Assembly (NCBI GenBank): GCA_964577935.1
Contig: CAZOAJ010000012.1
Span: forward strand, 3,274-67,273
Origin: JABDGV01 sp964577935
Lineage (GTDB): Bacteria; Chlamydiota; Chlamydiia; Chlamydiales; FEN-1388
Direction of reading: 5' to 3'
Length of the DNA stretch: 64,000 nucleotides
The translations under genes and the position numbers were made by a program. This document shows, piece after piece, positions 51,371 to 60,178 of the stretch (position 1 is its first letter; the number at the start of each line of letters is the position of its first letter). Below the pieces are notes generated by a model, which worked only from the letters and a program-made list of their open reading frames with translations, did not search any database and was not told the DNA's origin.

Positions 51371-52723
51371 CTAAAACAGGGGATAACCCAACCCATCAAG
51401 GAAAACGAGTATGACAATTGATGGGCAAAGATATCGAAGGCAGAAAAGCAGTCCTTGTGAGATGGCAAAGCTGAGATCTGTCAAAGATGAAAATAGAAAA
51501 GCTTGGATATCTTGAGTTTTGACATTCCACCCTACAAGAAGTGATGAAGCAAGAGCTCCCAAAGGAACCATAATGCTTGTTGTTGTAAAGCAGATTACAT
51601 CAAAAATAGTTTGGGTTTCAAAAAACTTAAAATTGCTTAGAAGATTAGTTGAAAGCGCTGAAGGGATGCCGATAGCCAATGAGGCAAGACATACGGTAGT
51701 TGCAGCTTGTGTTCTTGAGAGCTTCCAGTTGCTCATGCACCACTGGATTGGAGGTTCAAGGGCTGAAACCTGAGAAGTTAAGGCTGCGATAGTCACCAAA
51801 AGAAAGAAAAGAGCTCCAAGAATGTGTCCATAGTTCATGTGAGCGAAAATAGTTGGAAGTGTTTGGAATAAAAGACCTGGACCAAACGTAAGGCTTGCTC
51901 CAAACGAGGCGATAACACTCAAGATACAAAATGTGCAAATAAGTGAAACGAGTGTATCAGCTGCAAGAACTACCAGTGACGCTTTTCCCATTGACGATGT
52001 GGTTTTGAGATAGCTTCCGTATGTACATAAAGTTCCTTGACCAACACTTAGGGTAAAAAATGCATGCCCTAAAGCAATCATTAATCCCATTGGTTTAAGT
52101 TGCTGCGAAAAGCTTGCCATTTCACTGAAAGCTGCAAATGATCCAGGGTTCATAAGAGATTCAATCAAGAGCATGATTAAGCAGACGAAGAATATGGGCA
52201 TAAAGATCCTTGAGCATCGTTCTATGCCTTCTTGAACAGTCGAACGAACAAAGAAATACGCTAAAAGCATAAATGCAAAATGATATCGAAGGCACCAAAG
52301 AGCCGATGAAACATGACTATTCCAAGCTGTTTCGGCCTCAGAAAGGGTCGAAATTGCGTGAGATCCTAAAAGTGATTCCCAAAAATATCCTAAAACCCAT
52401 CCGGCAACAACGCTATAAAAAGTGCTGATCATGAAGCCTGTAAGCACTGTGAACGATCCCATTTTTTTCCAAAAAGGACTTTTTCCAATCAAATAGAAGG
52501 CTTCTTGCGGTCCCTTGCCTGTTGTTTTTCCTAAAAATACTTCGGAAAGAAACAGGGGAAGTCCGGACATGATAAGAAAAATGAGGTAGCAAAATATAAT
52601 TTTGCCGCCACCAAAGGATCCAACGAGGTATGGAAACCTCCATACATTTGCTAGGCCGATTGCAGATCCTGAAGTGGCTAGAATAAAGCCGATTTTACCG
52701 CTGAATTTTTCTTCTCGGGACAT
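51371..52723 (-). CDS. sodium-dependent transporter, SNF/neurotransmitter symporter family
   Basis: 450 residues, 11-12 membrane segments. SNF signatures: KIGFILATSGSAIGLANVWRFP (read in parts; the unwound first helix binding Na and substrate), FLSEVFLGKTTGKGP, and TLSVGQGTLCTYGSYL. An equivalent symporter is known in Chlamydia. Substrate probably amino acids. Last gene of the minus-strand core block. Confidence 0.93.
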   Translation of the reverse strand: MSREEKFSGKIGFILATSGSAIGLANVWRFPYLVGSFGGGKIIFCYLIFLIMSGLPLFLSEVFLGKTTGKGPQEAFYLIGKSPFWKKMGSFTVLTGFMISTFYSVVAGWVLGYFWESLLGSHAISTLSEAETAWNSHVSSALWCLRYHFAFMLLAYFFVRSTVQEGIERCSRIFMPIFFVCLIMLLIESLMNPGSFAAFSEMASFSQQLKPMGLMIALGHAFFTLSVGQGTLCTYGSYLKTTSSMGKASLVVLAADTLVSLICTFCILSVIASFGASLTFGPGLLFQTLPTIFAHMNYGHILGALFFLLVTIAALTSQVSALEPPIQWCMSNWKLSRTQAATTVCLASLAIGIPSALSTNLLSNFKFFETQTIFDVICFTTTSIMVPLGALASSLLVGWNVKTQDIQAFLFSSLTDLSFAISQGLLFCLRYLCPSIVILVFLDGLGYPLF

Positions 52724-52998
52724 GGTGCTTTAAAAATTTAAGTTTTTGGGTTGCAAGTCTACAAAACTGTAGCATCAAAAATGGTCAAATTGTCAGTTTC
52801 GGAAAGTATAACACAAAAAATCTTTCAGTTTTTTTATTTTTTAAGATTTGCCCTCATAAAGCTCTAGGAGATCAATTTTCGAGTTGTCTTAGGTTTTATT
52901 AAGAAAAAAATTTTGTAATAGTGGTTGTAAAAAAATGCCAAGAGAAGTTAGTGAGTAAGAGACCTTTAAATTAAGGTTTCAACAAGGAGAAGGATCCT

Positions 52999-53937
52999 AT
53001 GAAACGTTTCATCGCTTTGTGCGCATTGACAGTAGCTCCGTTTGCACTTAAGGCAGACGCGCAATCTGTTGATGCAAAAGGAATGACTAGTTCTTCAGGC
53101 AGCTCAAGCTGTACCGATTGGGTATGCACACCAACTGCTGCTGACAAAGAAACATGGAATGATAGAACAAGACTTATTGGCGTTTTCAATAAGTCAAATC
53201 GAGCTATTTGGGATATCGCAACTATTCAGCCTCTCTACAGAACCGAAGGTTCGATGGCGAATACCGTATTCCTTCAGGCTGACTACGGTGCTAAAAGATG
53301 GGATCAAGGTATGTTCACTATTGGCGTTGGATATCGCCATTTAGCAGCATGCAACAACTACATGATCGGCGTTAACCTTTTCTTCGATCATCGATGGAAT
53401 CATCATCATCACAGCCACAAACATCATCATGGTTCCAATGGTCTTGGAGCAGGTCTTGAGTGGTTTGGTCGATATTTCACAGTTCGTTTAGATCATGGAA
53501 GCGTACGTAAGAGTGGTCATACCCACAACTTACAAAACTTCTGGGGTCATCATCGTCAAACGACAGATCTTATCCTCAATTTCCAACTTCCATATTTACC
53601 ATGGACAGTTGCGTCATTTGGGCCAAGATGGAACAGTGGCCACCACCACCATCATGACCATAACTGGAAGACATTCAGCAAGCACAACTGGTTCTATGGC
53701 TTGAAGATGAATCTTGCAGGTCCTGTTGCTCTTGAGACTGGCTTCGATAAAGGCTGGGGACAAGGTGGCTTTGTAGCTCTTGTTCTTAACTTGGGTCGAG
53801 CATCTTGCACAGAGCATACACTCTCTGATGGGGATGTATTCGGTGCGCAAGCTTTCACTGCACGTGACCTCAAAAATTACACATTACAGCCAATCGAAAA
53901 CTATTTCGATAGCATGTTCTGGCAGCGTAATCACTAA
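52999..53937 (+). CDS. histidine-rich outer-membrane beta-barrel protein (inverse-autotransporter-like)
   Basis: 312 residues from a strongly supported start (AAGGAGAAGGATCCT before the ATG). Signal peptide 1-22 (MKRFIALCALTVAPFALKA then DAQS). Mature part is a beta-barrel: alternating hydrophobic strands, GVNLFFDH, GLGAGLEWFGRYFTVRLD and a C-terminal MNLAGPVALETGFDKGWGQG, resembling the beta domain of intimin/invasin-type inverse autotransporters. Two His clusters in loops (about 133-147 with H-runs, and 215-222 HHHHHDH). No passenger domain. The stand-alone form and metal-binding-looking loops are unusual. Ends with a strong terminator. Confidence 0.85.
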   Translation: MKRFIALCALTVAPFALKADAQSVDAKGMTSSSGSSSCTDWVCTPTAADKETWNDRTRLIGVFNKSNRAIWDIATIQPLYRTEGSMANTVFLQADYGAKRWDQGMFTIGVGYRHLAACNNYMIGVNLFFDHRWNHHHHSHKHHHGSNGLGAGLEWFGRYFTVRLDHGSVRKSGHTHNLQNFWGHHRQTTDLILNFQLPYLPWTVASFGPRWNSGHHHHHDHNWKTFSKHNWFYGLKMNLAGPVALETGFDKGWGQGGFVALVLNLGRASCTEHTLSDGDVFGAQAFTARDLKNYTLQPIENYFDSMFWQRNH

Positions 53938-53966
53938 TTTTTGTTGATCCTGTAGTTTCTCCACGT

Positions 53967-53996
53967 GGGCAGTAAGAGGTAATACTCTTACTGCCC
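53967..53996 (+). terminator. rho-independent terminator of the barrel gene
   Basis: A 12-bp perfect stem (GGGCAGTAAGAG / CTCTTACTGCCC) with a 6-base loop, followed by TTTCTTATTCC. The clearest terminator in the window. Confidence 0.8.
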
Positions 53997-54008
53997 TTTC
54001 TTATTCCT

Positions 54009-54560
54009 TCATACCAAATTGTTTGAATTGAGTAAGATTCGAATTTGTTCTTCACGCGCAGCTATTCTCAAAGGTGGACCAAACGATCCATCAGATGCTG
54101 GGTGTTCTCCCCATTCATCAAAAGTATCCCCAAATTGTTCAATAAAGAGAGGTTTGCTAAAAGCTCGATAATTTTGATCGGCATTGTGATCAAAATAAAA
54201 ACGCGTTGTGTAGGGAAGAAGGGTGAATTCTCGAATGAAGTTGAAAAATCGTGTGATGAAGTTTGAGTTTTGAACTTGTGTGTCACTGATTTCGTAGAAC
54301 CGCTTTAGCTTCTTTACGGCTTCTACTCCTGCAATTCGCTCTTGGGGTGTTAAGTTGCATGCATCAGAATGCTGCTCGCTTGCGTTCAATAACTTTTTAG
54401 CTATATCGTCTAGGTAGACCGAACCGCTACTTTCCTTGACTTCTATCACCCGACCACCAAAAAAGGTGATTTTGGGCTGAGCTCTATCAAGCAAATCGTT
54501 GACTTCGTTTATTTGAGTCGTAAAATTGAGAGAATTTAAACGCGTTAGTAAAGATTCCAT
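54009..54560 (-). CDS. hypothetical protein
   Basis: 183 residues, no signal peptide. Segments: KITFFGGRVIEVKESSGSVY (about 30-49), NLTPQERIAGVEAVKKLKRFY (read in parts) and LPYTTRFYFDHNADQNY. No family recognised, although short KITFFGGRV-like starts occur in several chlamydial hypotheticals. AT-rich leader as in other accessory genes. Convergent with the barrel gene. Confidence 0.65.
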   Translation of the reverse strand: MESLLTRLNSLNFTTQINEVNDLLDRAQPKITFFGGRVIEVKESSGSVYLDDIAKKLLNASEQHSDACNLTPQERIAGVEAVKKLKRFYEISDTQVQNSNFITRFFNFIREFTLLPYTTRFYFDHNADQNYRAFSKPLFIEQFGDTFDEWGEHPASDGSFGPPLRIAAREEQIRILLNSNNLV

Positions 54561-54646
54561 TTATTCCATCAAATATTTTTTAATACGACTATTGTATCAT
54601 ATTTTATGTAAAAATAAACTGTAAATTATTAATTATATAAGATGAA

Positions 54647-55510
54647 TTAAAATTCATTTATTCGTGCATAAGGTTCTTTCGACCGTATGTATAGGTCGAG
54701 TTTATGCTGAAGTTCACGGTTGACGCGGTCGTCGCTAATAGGATTCTCTCTGTTATAGACATACATAATGCGCGATATAAACTTGGCTCGACGCCCTGAC
54801 ATTTCAAAAAGGGGAAGTAGGAATGCTGTATCCCAAGCCATCGGATAGAACTCTCCGTTATACAGGAGATCCTCTTTTTTGATTCGATGAAAGAGTCCTG
54901 CATAGAAGGTTCTTAAATGGGTCATCCCTCCAATTTTTCGAAGATCGTTATTATCTAGAGCGGACTTTGGAACTTCTTGAGCAAAGCCTAAAGCATTATC
55001 CGGATAGGTAATAAATTGGCCATAGGTTAGCCATACGTTTGGGTCTGAATAGACCTCGTTAAGGTATGCTAAGACATCGTTATCGGGCAGCCAGTCATCT
55101 CCATCAATAGCGACAATAATTTCATTTTTTTTGCTTGCCATAATCGCGTGGTAGTAGTTTGCAAGGCCGCCTGCTCGCTCTTTGTTTTGAATTAAGCTGG
55201 CCTGATGCTTATTTCCCAATCGTTTGAAGTATTCTTTAACGAGTTCTCCATTACCGTCGGTTGATGCATCATCAATATAGACTACACGGTAGTTTGGATA
55301 AGATTGGGCAAAGATAGAATCGAGGTTTCGTTTGCAATATTTTGCGTTATTGTACGAAGGGATAATAATAACAAAGGATTTATCTACGTTCGTTTCAGAG
55401 CACATGTCATTTGATGTAGAATGGAGTTGTACGGTTGAGCAGATAAGAAGGGCAAACCGACAAATGAAGGCTTTTGTGGATTTTCGAAGGTTTTTGTAAC
55501 TGTCTAACAT
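54647..55510 (-). CDS. exported GT2-family glycosyltransferase
   Basis: 287 residues. Basic N-terminus plus a hydrophobic run (about 12-27, AFICRFALLICSTVQLHS) is a signal-like segment. GT2 features follow: VIIIPSYNNAKYCKRNLDSI, YIDDASTDGNGELV (nucleotide-sugar site with two Asp), then AIDGDDWLPDNDVLAYL (DxD-like) and PMAWDTAFLLPLF. Standard length. A GT2 normally faces the cytosol; the N-terminal segment suggests export. Divergent from the DUF268 gene, 200 bp apart. Confidence 0.83.
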   Translation of the reverse strand: MLDSYKNLRKSTKAFICRFALLICSTVQLHSTSNDMCSETNVDKSFVIIIPSYNNAKYCKRNLDSIFAQSYPNYRVVYIDDASTDGNGELVKEYFKRLGNKHQASLIQNKERAGGLANYYHAIMASKKNEIIVAIDGDDWLPDNDVLAYLNEVYSDPNVWLTYGQFITYPDNALGFAQEVPKSALDNNDLRKIGGMTHLRTFYAGLFHRIKKEDLLYNGEFYPMAWDTAFLLPLFEMSGRRAKFISRIMYVYNRENPISDDRVNRELQHKLDLYIRSKEPYARINEF

Positions 55511-55708
55511 AGTCTAAGGCCTCAATAGTGGTAATACGCATAGTAGATCATTCAGGGGCCGTGCAAATTATTCTTATGCAGTCCCAAAGCTTTGAGAACT
55601 AAATGCGGAATCTGAATTTTTTGAAAGATTTTTCTTACAGCGAAAAGAACTATTGATCTATACGAATTCATGTTTCTAACCTAAACGTCGATGTATAGAG
55701 GTTGAAGT

Positions 55709-56479
55709 ATGATGAGGCTTGCTCTGGTATTCGGGTTCATTTTCAATTCATGCTTTGCTGTGCAAGAGCCTCCTCGAGATATCCCAAAGGAATTCTATGA
55801 GGGATTTACTATGGGCGGTAAGATTCCTGTGGTCAATTACTACATCGATGATACCTATTCGGATTCGATGCCTATCTTCTACTCCAAAAGTTCTATCGAC
55901 CTTAATATTGAGAAAGTACGCAAAAAAGAGATGAGTTATTATGGGCATACGGATATCTGGCTGTACCAAGCTTTAGAAAAGTATCCTATAGTAGGGAAAG
56001 AGGTGGCTATAGTTGGTTCCAATATGCCTTGGTATGAAAGCATTGTTTTGGCTTATGGTGGGATTCCAACTACTATTGAATACAACAAGATCGTTACCGA
56101 TGACCCTCGTTTAAAGATTCTGACTGTCCATGAGTATGAAAAAAATCCGAAGAAATTCGATGTTGTCATCTCAATATCAAGTGTTGAACATGATGGCCTA
56201 GGTAGGTATGGAGATCCTGTAAATCCAAATGGCGATTTAGAGTTTATGGCAAAAGCCAAACGACAAATGGTCAAAAATGATGGTCATTTAATTCTTGCGG
56301 TTCCTGTAGGTCCTGATGCTCTATATTGGAATGCTCATAGAATTTATGGACCTATTCGATTTCCAAAGTTATGCAATGAATGGAAGATTCTTGACAGCTT
56401 TGGTTTTAAGGTAGAAGACTTTACCGGTGCATTTGGAAATAGCGGCCATCAGCCAATCTTCTATCTTGCTCCTCAATAA
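55709..56479 (+). CDS. exported DUF268/methyltransferase-like protein
   Basis: 256 residues with a signal peptide (MMRLALVFGFIFNSCFAVQE). Body resembles DUF268: KEMSYYGHTDIWLYQALEKY, VGKEVAIVGSNMPWYESIVLA (Rossmann-like), PTTIEYNKI, ISISSVEHDGLGRYGDPVNP (a motif IV-like acidic loop) and VGPDALYWNAHRIYGP. DUF268 is likely a SAM-dependent methyltransferase family acting on sugars. The combination with a signal peptide matches the other exported enzymes. Opposite strand to the exported GT2, which may be its partner. Confidence 0.78.
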   Translation: MMRLALVFGFIFNSCFAVQEPPRDIPKEFYEGFTMGGKIPVVNYYIDDTYSDSMPIFYSKSSIDLNIEKVRKKEMSYYGHTDIWLYQALEKYPIVGKEVAIVGSNMPWYESIVLAYGGIPTTIEYNKIVTDDPRLKILTVHEYEKNPKKFDVVISISSVEHDGLGRYGDPVNPNGDLEFMAKAKRQMVKNDGHLILAVPVGPDALYWNAHRIYGPIRFPKLCNEWKILDSFGFKVEDFTGAFGNSGHQPIFYLAPQ

Positions 56480-56549
56480 GGCTGTACACTTATCCTTGAC
56501 AGTTCTGAACGGAATTTGGAGCAGTTTATTCGGTTTGTTTTATCCTCCC

Positions 56550-57563
56550 TTACGCATTCATTGTTTCTACAGGCTTTTGGTCAGATACATCGGATGCATC
56601 AGCGGTTGCATCGTTATCGACATCTAGATCATATGGAGGAAGCGGATCTGCTTCAATAAAGACGTCGAATTGTTGACCGACGTAGACTGGAAAGTCTTTT
56701 GGCGGTTCAAATGTAAAGAGTACCTGTAAAACGCGAGTGTCAACTCGCTCGTCGCTTGCTCCTGTAAGTGATTTCTTTGGAACGACATAAGGTTCGATTC
56801 GAAGGAATTTTAAGGGGATTTTCCTTCTAAATAAACCCTTTGGATAGGCGACAGCAGGTTTGCCTGGAATTACTCTTGGAGCTACCTGTTCATCGATGTC
56901 GACGCGCATTTGGAGAATATTTACGTCTCCCATCATAATAACAGGGCCCTCTTCTCCGGTTATTTGCTGAAGATAGTCTCCCTTGCGGATGGTGTGCCGT
57001 AGGATTTTTCCATCTTTTGGAGCACGAATTGTGTGGATCTGCAGTTGTGTGAGGTCTGCTTGAACTTGTTCTTCAGCGCTCTTTAAAAGTCCTTTTGCAA
57101 TCTCATAATCATATGTTCGAATTGAGATTTCTTCATTGCTCACTGCTCCTGTCCCTATCAGGGGTAGAACTCGAAGGTAGAGATCTTCGGCCTTTAAAAA
57201 TTGAGAACGAGCTTCTTCAACTTTTGCTTTATCTACTTCAAGTTGTGCTCGAATAGCTCTTGTATCTAGCGTGTAGAGAGGCTGGTCTTTTTTAACAATA
57301 TCGGAAACAGATACAAAAATATCTTCTACGAGCGCACCTACGGGGTTTCCTAAAAAAATATCTTCATGAAACGCTTCAACGATTCCAGCTCCTGCTGCAG
57401 CATGAGGATATGGGTTAAGAGGCGGAGGAGCGATCATATTAGTTTTATCACTCGAGACATTATTAGGATCCTTGGGTATGGCAAAAGCTACGAGAATGCC
57501 GACGATAGAGAAACCGATGGCTATCCATCTCCAGAACAAAGTCGGTTTTTTGTTTTCGCTCAT
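56550..57563 (-). CDS. HlyD-family membrane-fusion protein (DevB-like)
   Basis: 337 residues. N-terminal membrane helix (about 10-27), then the HlyD fold: GIVEAFHEDIFLGNP and VSVSDIVKKDQPLYTLD (lipoyl domains), coiled-coil 90-160, IRAPKDGKILRHTIRKGDYL (second lipoyl) and a beta-barrel. Links an inner-membrane transporter to the outer membrane. The stop overlaps nothing, the start overlaps the ATPase gene by 4 bp. Confidence 0.88.
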   Translation of the reverse strand: MSENKKPTLFWRWIAIGFSIVGILVAFAIPKDPNNVSSDKTNMIAPPPLNPYPHAAAGAGIVEAFHEDIFLGNPVGALVEDIFVSVSDIVKKDQPLYTLDTRAIRAQLEVDKAKVEEARSQFLKAEDLYLRVLPLIGTGAVSNEEISIRTYDYEIAKGLLKSAEEQVQADLTQLQIHTIRAPKDGKILRHTIRKGDYLQQITGEEGPVIMMGDVNILQMRVDIDEQVAPRVIPGKPAVAYPKGLFRRKIPLKFLRIEPYVVPKKSLTGASDERVDTRVLQVLFTFEPPKDFPVYVGQQFDVFIEADPLPPYDLDVDNDATADASDVSDQKPVETMNA

Positions 57564-58282
57564 ACGTGGCGGACGTCCTGCGTTATTTGAGTTTGAGAAG
57601 AATTGATTGTTTTAATTAGGCCATCATCCATTTCAATGATTGTCGATGCGTATTGAAAGATACGATGATCGTGAGTGACAACCAAGACAGTTCTTTTTGA
57701 TTCCTGTGCTATCTCGGAAAGAATCTTCATTACCCTGATTCCATTCTCGAAGTCGAGAGCGGCTGTTGGCTCATCGCAAATGATTAATTGAGGATTATGG
57801 ACAATTGCTCGAGCAATAGCTACTCGTTGCTGTTGGCCTCCCGATAAAAGCTTGGGGTATCTCCATGCTTTATCTTCAATACCAACGAGAGCGAGTGTTC
57901 TTATTGCCTCATCTAATGCCTTCGTTCTCTCGATCCCTTGAATGAGAAGAGGGACTGCTACATTTTCTGCACAAGTTAATGTGGGTATGAGGTGATATTG
58001 CTGAAAGATAAACCCTACATGGCGCGCCCTGAAGTGAGTTAATTCCTCATCACTCAGAAGGTCAAGAAGCTCAGATAGGACTTTAACTTCGCCTGTGTCT
58101 GCATGGAGAGTTCCGGCTATTACCGAAAGAAGAGTCGTTTTTCCACATCCTGAAGGTCCTACGATCATGGAGAGATGTCCAGGGAAAATCTCTAAAGAGA
58201 TCTCACGCAGTGCATGAACAGCATCTTCTCCTTTTCCAAACGTTTTATAGACATTTTTTAGAACGATCGATGCATTGCTCAT
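57560..58282 (-). CDS. ABC transporter ATPase (LolD/DevA-like)
   Basis: 240 residues. P-loop GPSGCGKTTLLS (about 41), Q-loop FIFQQYHLIPTLTCAENV, signature LSGGQQQRVAIARA, Walker B LIICDEPTAALD and the switch His in VVTHDHRI. LolD/MacB type, which serves FtsX-like permeases. It overlaps both neighbours by 4 bp. Confidence 0.93.
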   Translation of the reverse strand: MSNASIVLKNVYKTFGKGEDAVHALREISLEIFPGHLSMIVGPSGCGKTTLLSVIAGTLHADTGEVKVLSELLDLLSDEELTHFRARHVGFIFQQYHLIPTLTCAENVAVPLLIQGIERTKALDEAIRTLALVGIEDKAWRYPKLLSGGQQQRVAIARAIVHNPQLIICDEPTAALDFENGIRVMKILSEIAQESKRTVLVVTHDHRIFQYASTIIEMDDGLIKTINSSQTQITQDVRHV

Positions 58283-59418
58283 GTTCTGAATACCTGCGCA
58301 GGCTCAATAGAGCTGATTTTTCGTATGCCTAGAAAAACAGAGAAGAGGCAGATCATCATTACAGCAATAAATGAGGCTATCATCAACGATACTGGAAGAT
58401 AAAAGGGAGGGTTTCCACGGTAAATGACAAGCCATCCAAAAATTCCAGTAAGGCCAATTCCAAACCCGTAGCCCATGACGCCAACAGTAATTGCTTGCAC
58501 AATCATCATTTTGCAGAGGGTTCTGTTTGTAACTCCCATAGCTCTTAGCGCCCCAAAATTGGGAAGATTCTCAAGAATAAACGAGTAGAACGTTTGTCCT
58601 GCTACAGCTATTCCTACAAGAAATCCTAAGATGACGGTTGTCCCAAATGAAACAGGAATTCCTGTGTTCTTAAAAAACCAACGTATCGTAGATTTGCTAA
58701 ACTCATCTTCAGTATACGCCTTAAGTCCGGTCTGCAGTTCTATCTCACGGGCAACGTCGCTTGGGCTATGACCATCTTTAGCTTTGGCTATGATATAGCT
58801 TAAAACCTTCCGTTGCGGCGGCATAAAATTCATGGCCCGTTCAAAGGTTGTGTATACATACGGATATCCAAAGAATGAGCGATCTGCTTGGCATATGCCA
58901 ACGACACGAGCTTCTCGATCATTTATTTCGAAGGTATCTCCAAGTCCTATAGGATGATTTGGATCTTCGCTGAGTTTTTCAAGAGCCACTTGATCTATAA
59001 TCACTCCCTTATCTTCAAAAATATCAACAGCATTGCCTGCGGTCATATTTACGGGGAGTCCTGCTAAGGTGGAGGAATCTAGCCCTATAAGCTGTATCTG
59101 CTTGAAATAGCCGCTTTTGAGTCTTGCTTGTATAATTGTGAAGAGGAGCGGCATCGCCCACTCAACACCATCGACTGATCGAACGATTCCTATTTCAGTA
59201 TTTCGCATCGATTTTGGGTCATTTACCTGCTCCACTTTCGGATCAACTACCCAGATCTCGGCTTTTGAATTACGCAGGAGAGCGGAAGCCCACCGAAGTA
59301 GCCCTAAGAAAATTGAGCCCTGTTGAGTAATTAATAATGTTGAAAAGCTTAAAGCGCAGAGAAGAAGAAGGTATTTGGCTCGGTCTCCAAACAGCATTCG
59401 AAGCGCAATATAATACAT
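58279..59418 (-). CDS. ABC transporter permease, FtsX-like (DevC-like)
   Basis: 379 residues. Four membrane helices: about 15-35, then a large periplasmic domain (50-250), and three C-terminal helices (255-285, 303-325, 340-365) with SFILENLPNFGALRAMGVTN (FtsX signature). MacB/DevC-type. First gene of a permease-ATPase-fusion-protein unit, the same three components as the DevBCA exporter, which exports glycolipids in cyanobacteria. Here the cargo is unknown. Confidence 0.9.
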   Translation of the reverse strand: MYYIALRMLFGDRAKYLLLLCALSFSTLLITQQGSIFLGLLRWASALLRNSKAEIWVVDPKVEQVNDPKSMRNTEIGIVRSVDGVEWAMPLLFTIIQARLKSGYFKQIQLIGLDSSTLAGLPVNMTAGNAVDIFEDKGVIIDQVALEKLSEDPNHPIGLGDTFEINDREARVVGICQADRSFFGYPYVYTTFERAMNFMPPQRKVLSYIIAKAKDGHSPSDVAREIELQTGLKAYTEDEFSKSTIRWFFKNTGIPVSFGTTVILGFLVGIAVAGQTFYSFILENLPNFGALRAMGVTNRTLCKMMIVQAITVGVMGYGFGIGLTGIFGWLVIYRGNPPFYLPVSLMIASFIAVMMICLFSVFLGIRKISSIEPAQVFRT

Positions 59419-59568
59419 GGACTCAGAATCCTTAAGGCTTACTATGTAAAAGCTAAGAACAGTTCATAAGAACATTTCAAAAGAGGTAGTGATAGTTGAA
59501 AGAAGACTAATTTGAAAGGAAATATGAGACCTCAGAGCAAGCTGTAATAATTAGTTCTTTAACCGGTA

Positions 59569-60072
59569 TCACGAAGATTTGTCCAAGATCGATTTGATGA
59601 ATGGGTCCTTGATGCGTCTATATTCAACGCCATTTTCTTGGGATAACTCTGAGGCTATTTTCTTTATACGTGCATATTCTTCTATGGCCACTGGATGGCT
59701 TCTTAGATAATCTCGAAACCAAATTAAATTTTTCCATTCAACGCTTTCAAGGTATGTGAGGTGTACATGATATTTTCGATGGGACTTTTCTTTATCTGGG
59801 AGATCGATTTTAAAATAAAGCCTTTCTTGAGTGCTCCAGTCAGCTCGATATTCATATCCCAATTCTTGTAGTTGTGCACAGGTGTTTTCGAGAGCTGATT
59901 TTTCAACGGCTAAAGCGATGTCGATGATTCCTTTGCCGCCAAGTCCTGGTACTGCTGTACTGCCCACATGCTGTATGTCTAAGTGCTTATTGATCTGTTT
60001 CGAAATTCGTGACTTTTCAAGCGAGAATAGCTCTTCAAAGATCCTGCTATATGGTTTGAATATGTATTTCAT
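59569..60072 (-). CDS. GrpB-family (UPF0157) nucleotidyltransferase-like protein
   Basis: 167 residues. The GrpB pattern HVGSTAVPGLGGKGIIDIAL with the nucleotidyltransferase-like acidic site, ERLYFKIDLP, YHVHLTYLES and WFRDYLRSHP. Function of the family is unclear. Single gene, AT-rich surroundings. Confidence 0.9.
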   Translation of the reverse strand: MKYIFKPYSRIFEELFSLEKSRISKQINKHLDIQHVGSTAVPGLGGKGIIDIALAVEKSALENTCAQLQELGYEYRADWSTQERLYFKIDLPDKEKSHRKYHVHLTYLESVEWKNLIWFRDYLRSHPVAIEEYARIKKIASELSQENGVEYRRIKDPFIKSILDKSS

Positions 60073-60178
60073 AACGAGAGATCATTGTTAAATAAGTGGG
60101 GGAGTCTATTTTCATCGATTAAACCACTTTTCAGATTAACTATCTTTAAGAAATAATAGGATTAATTGGAGTCAATAA

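Noticed and set aside
52880..52920. Sigma-70-type promoter for the barrel gene (TTGTCT ... TGTAAT)
   Set aside because: The spacer would be about 24 bases, too long for a normal promoter, so I do not call it.
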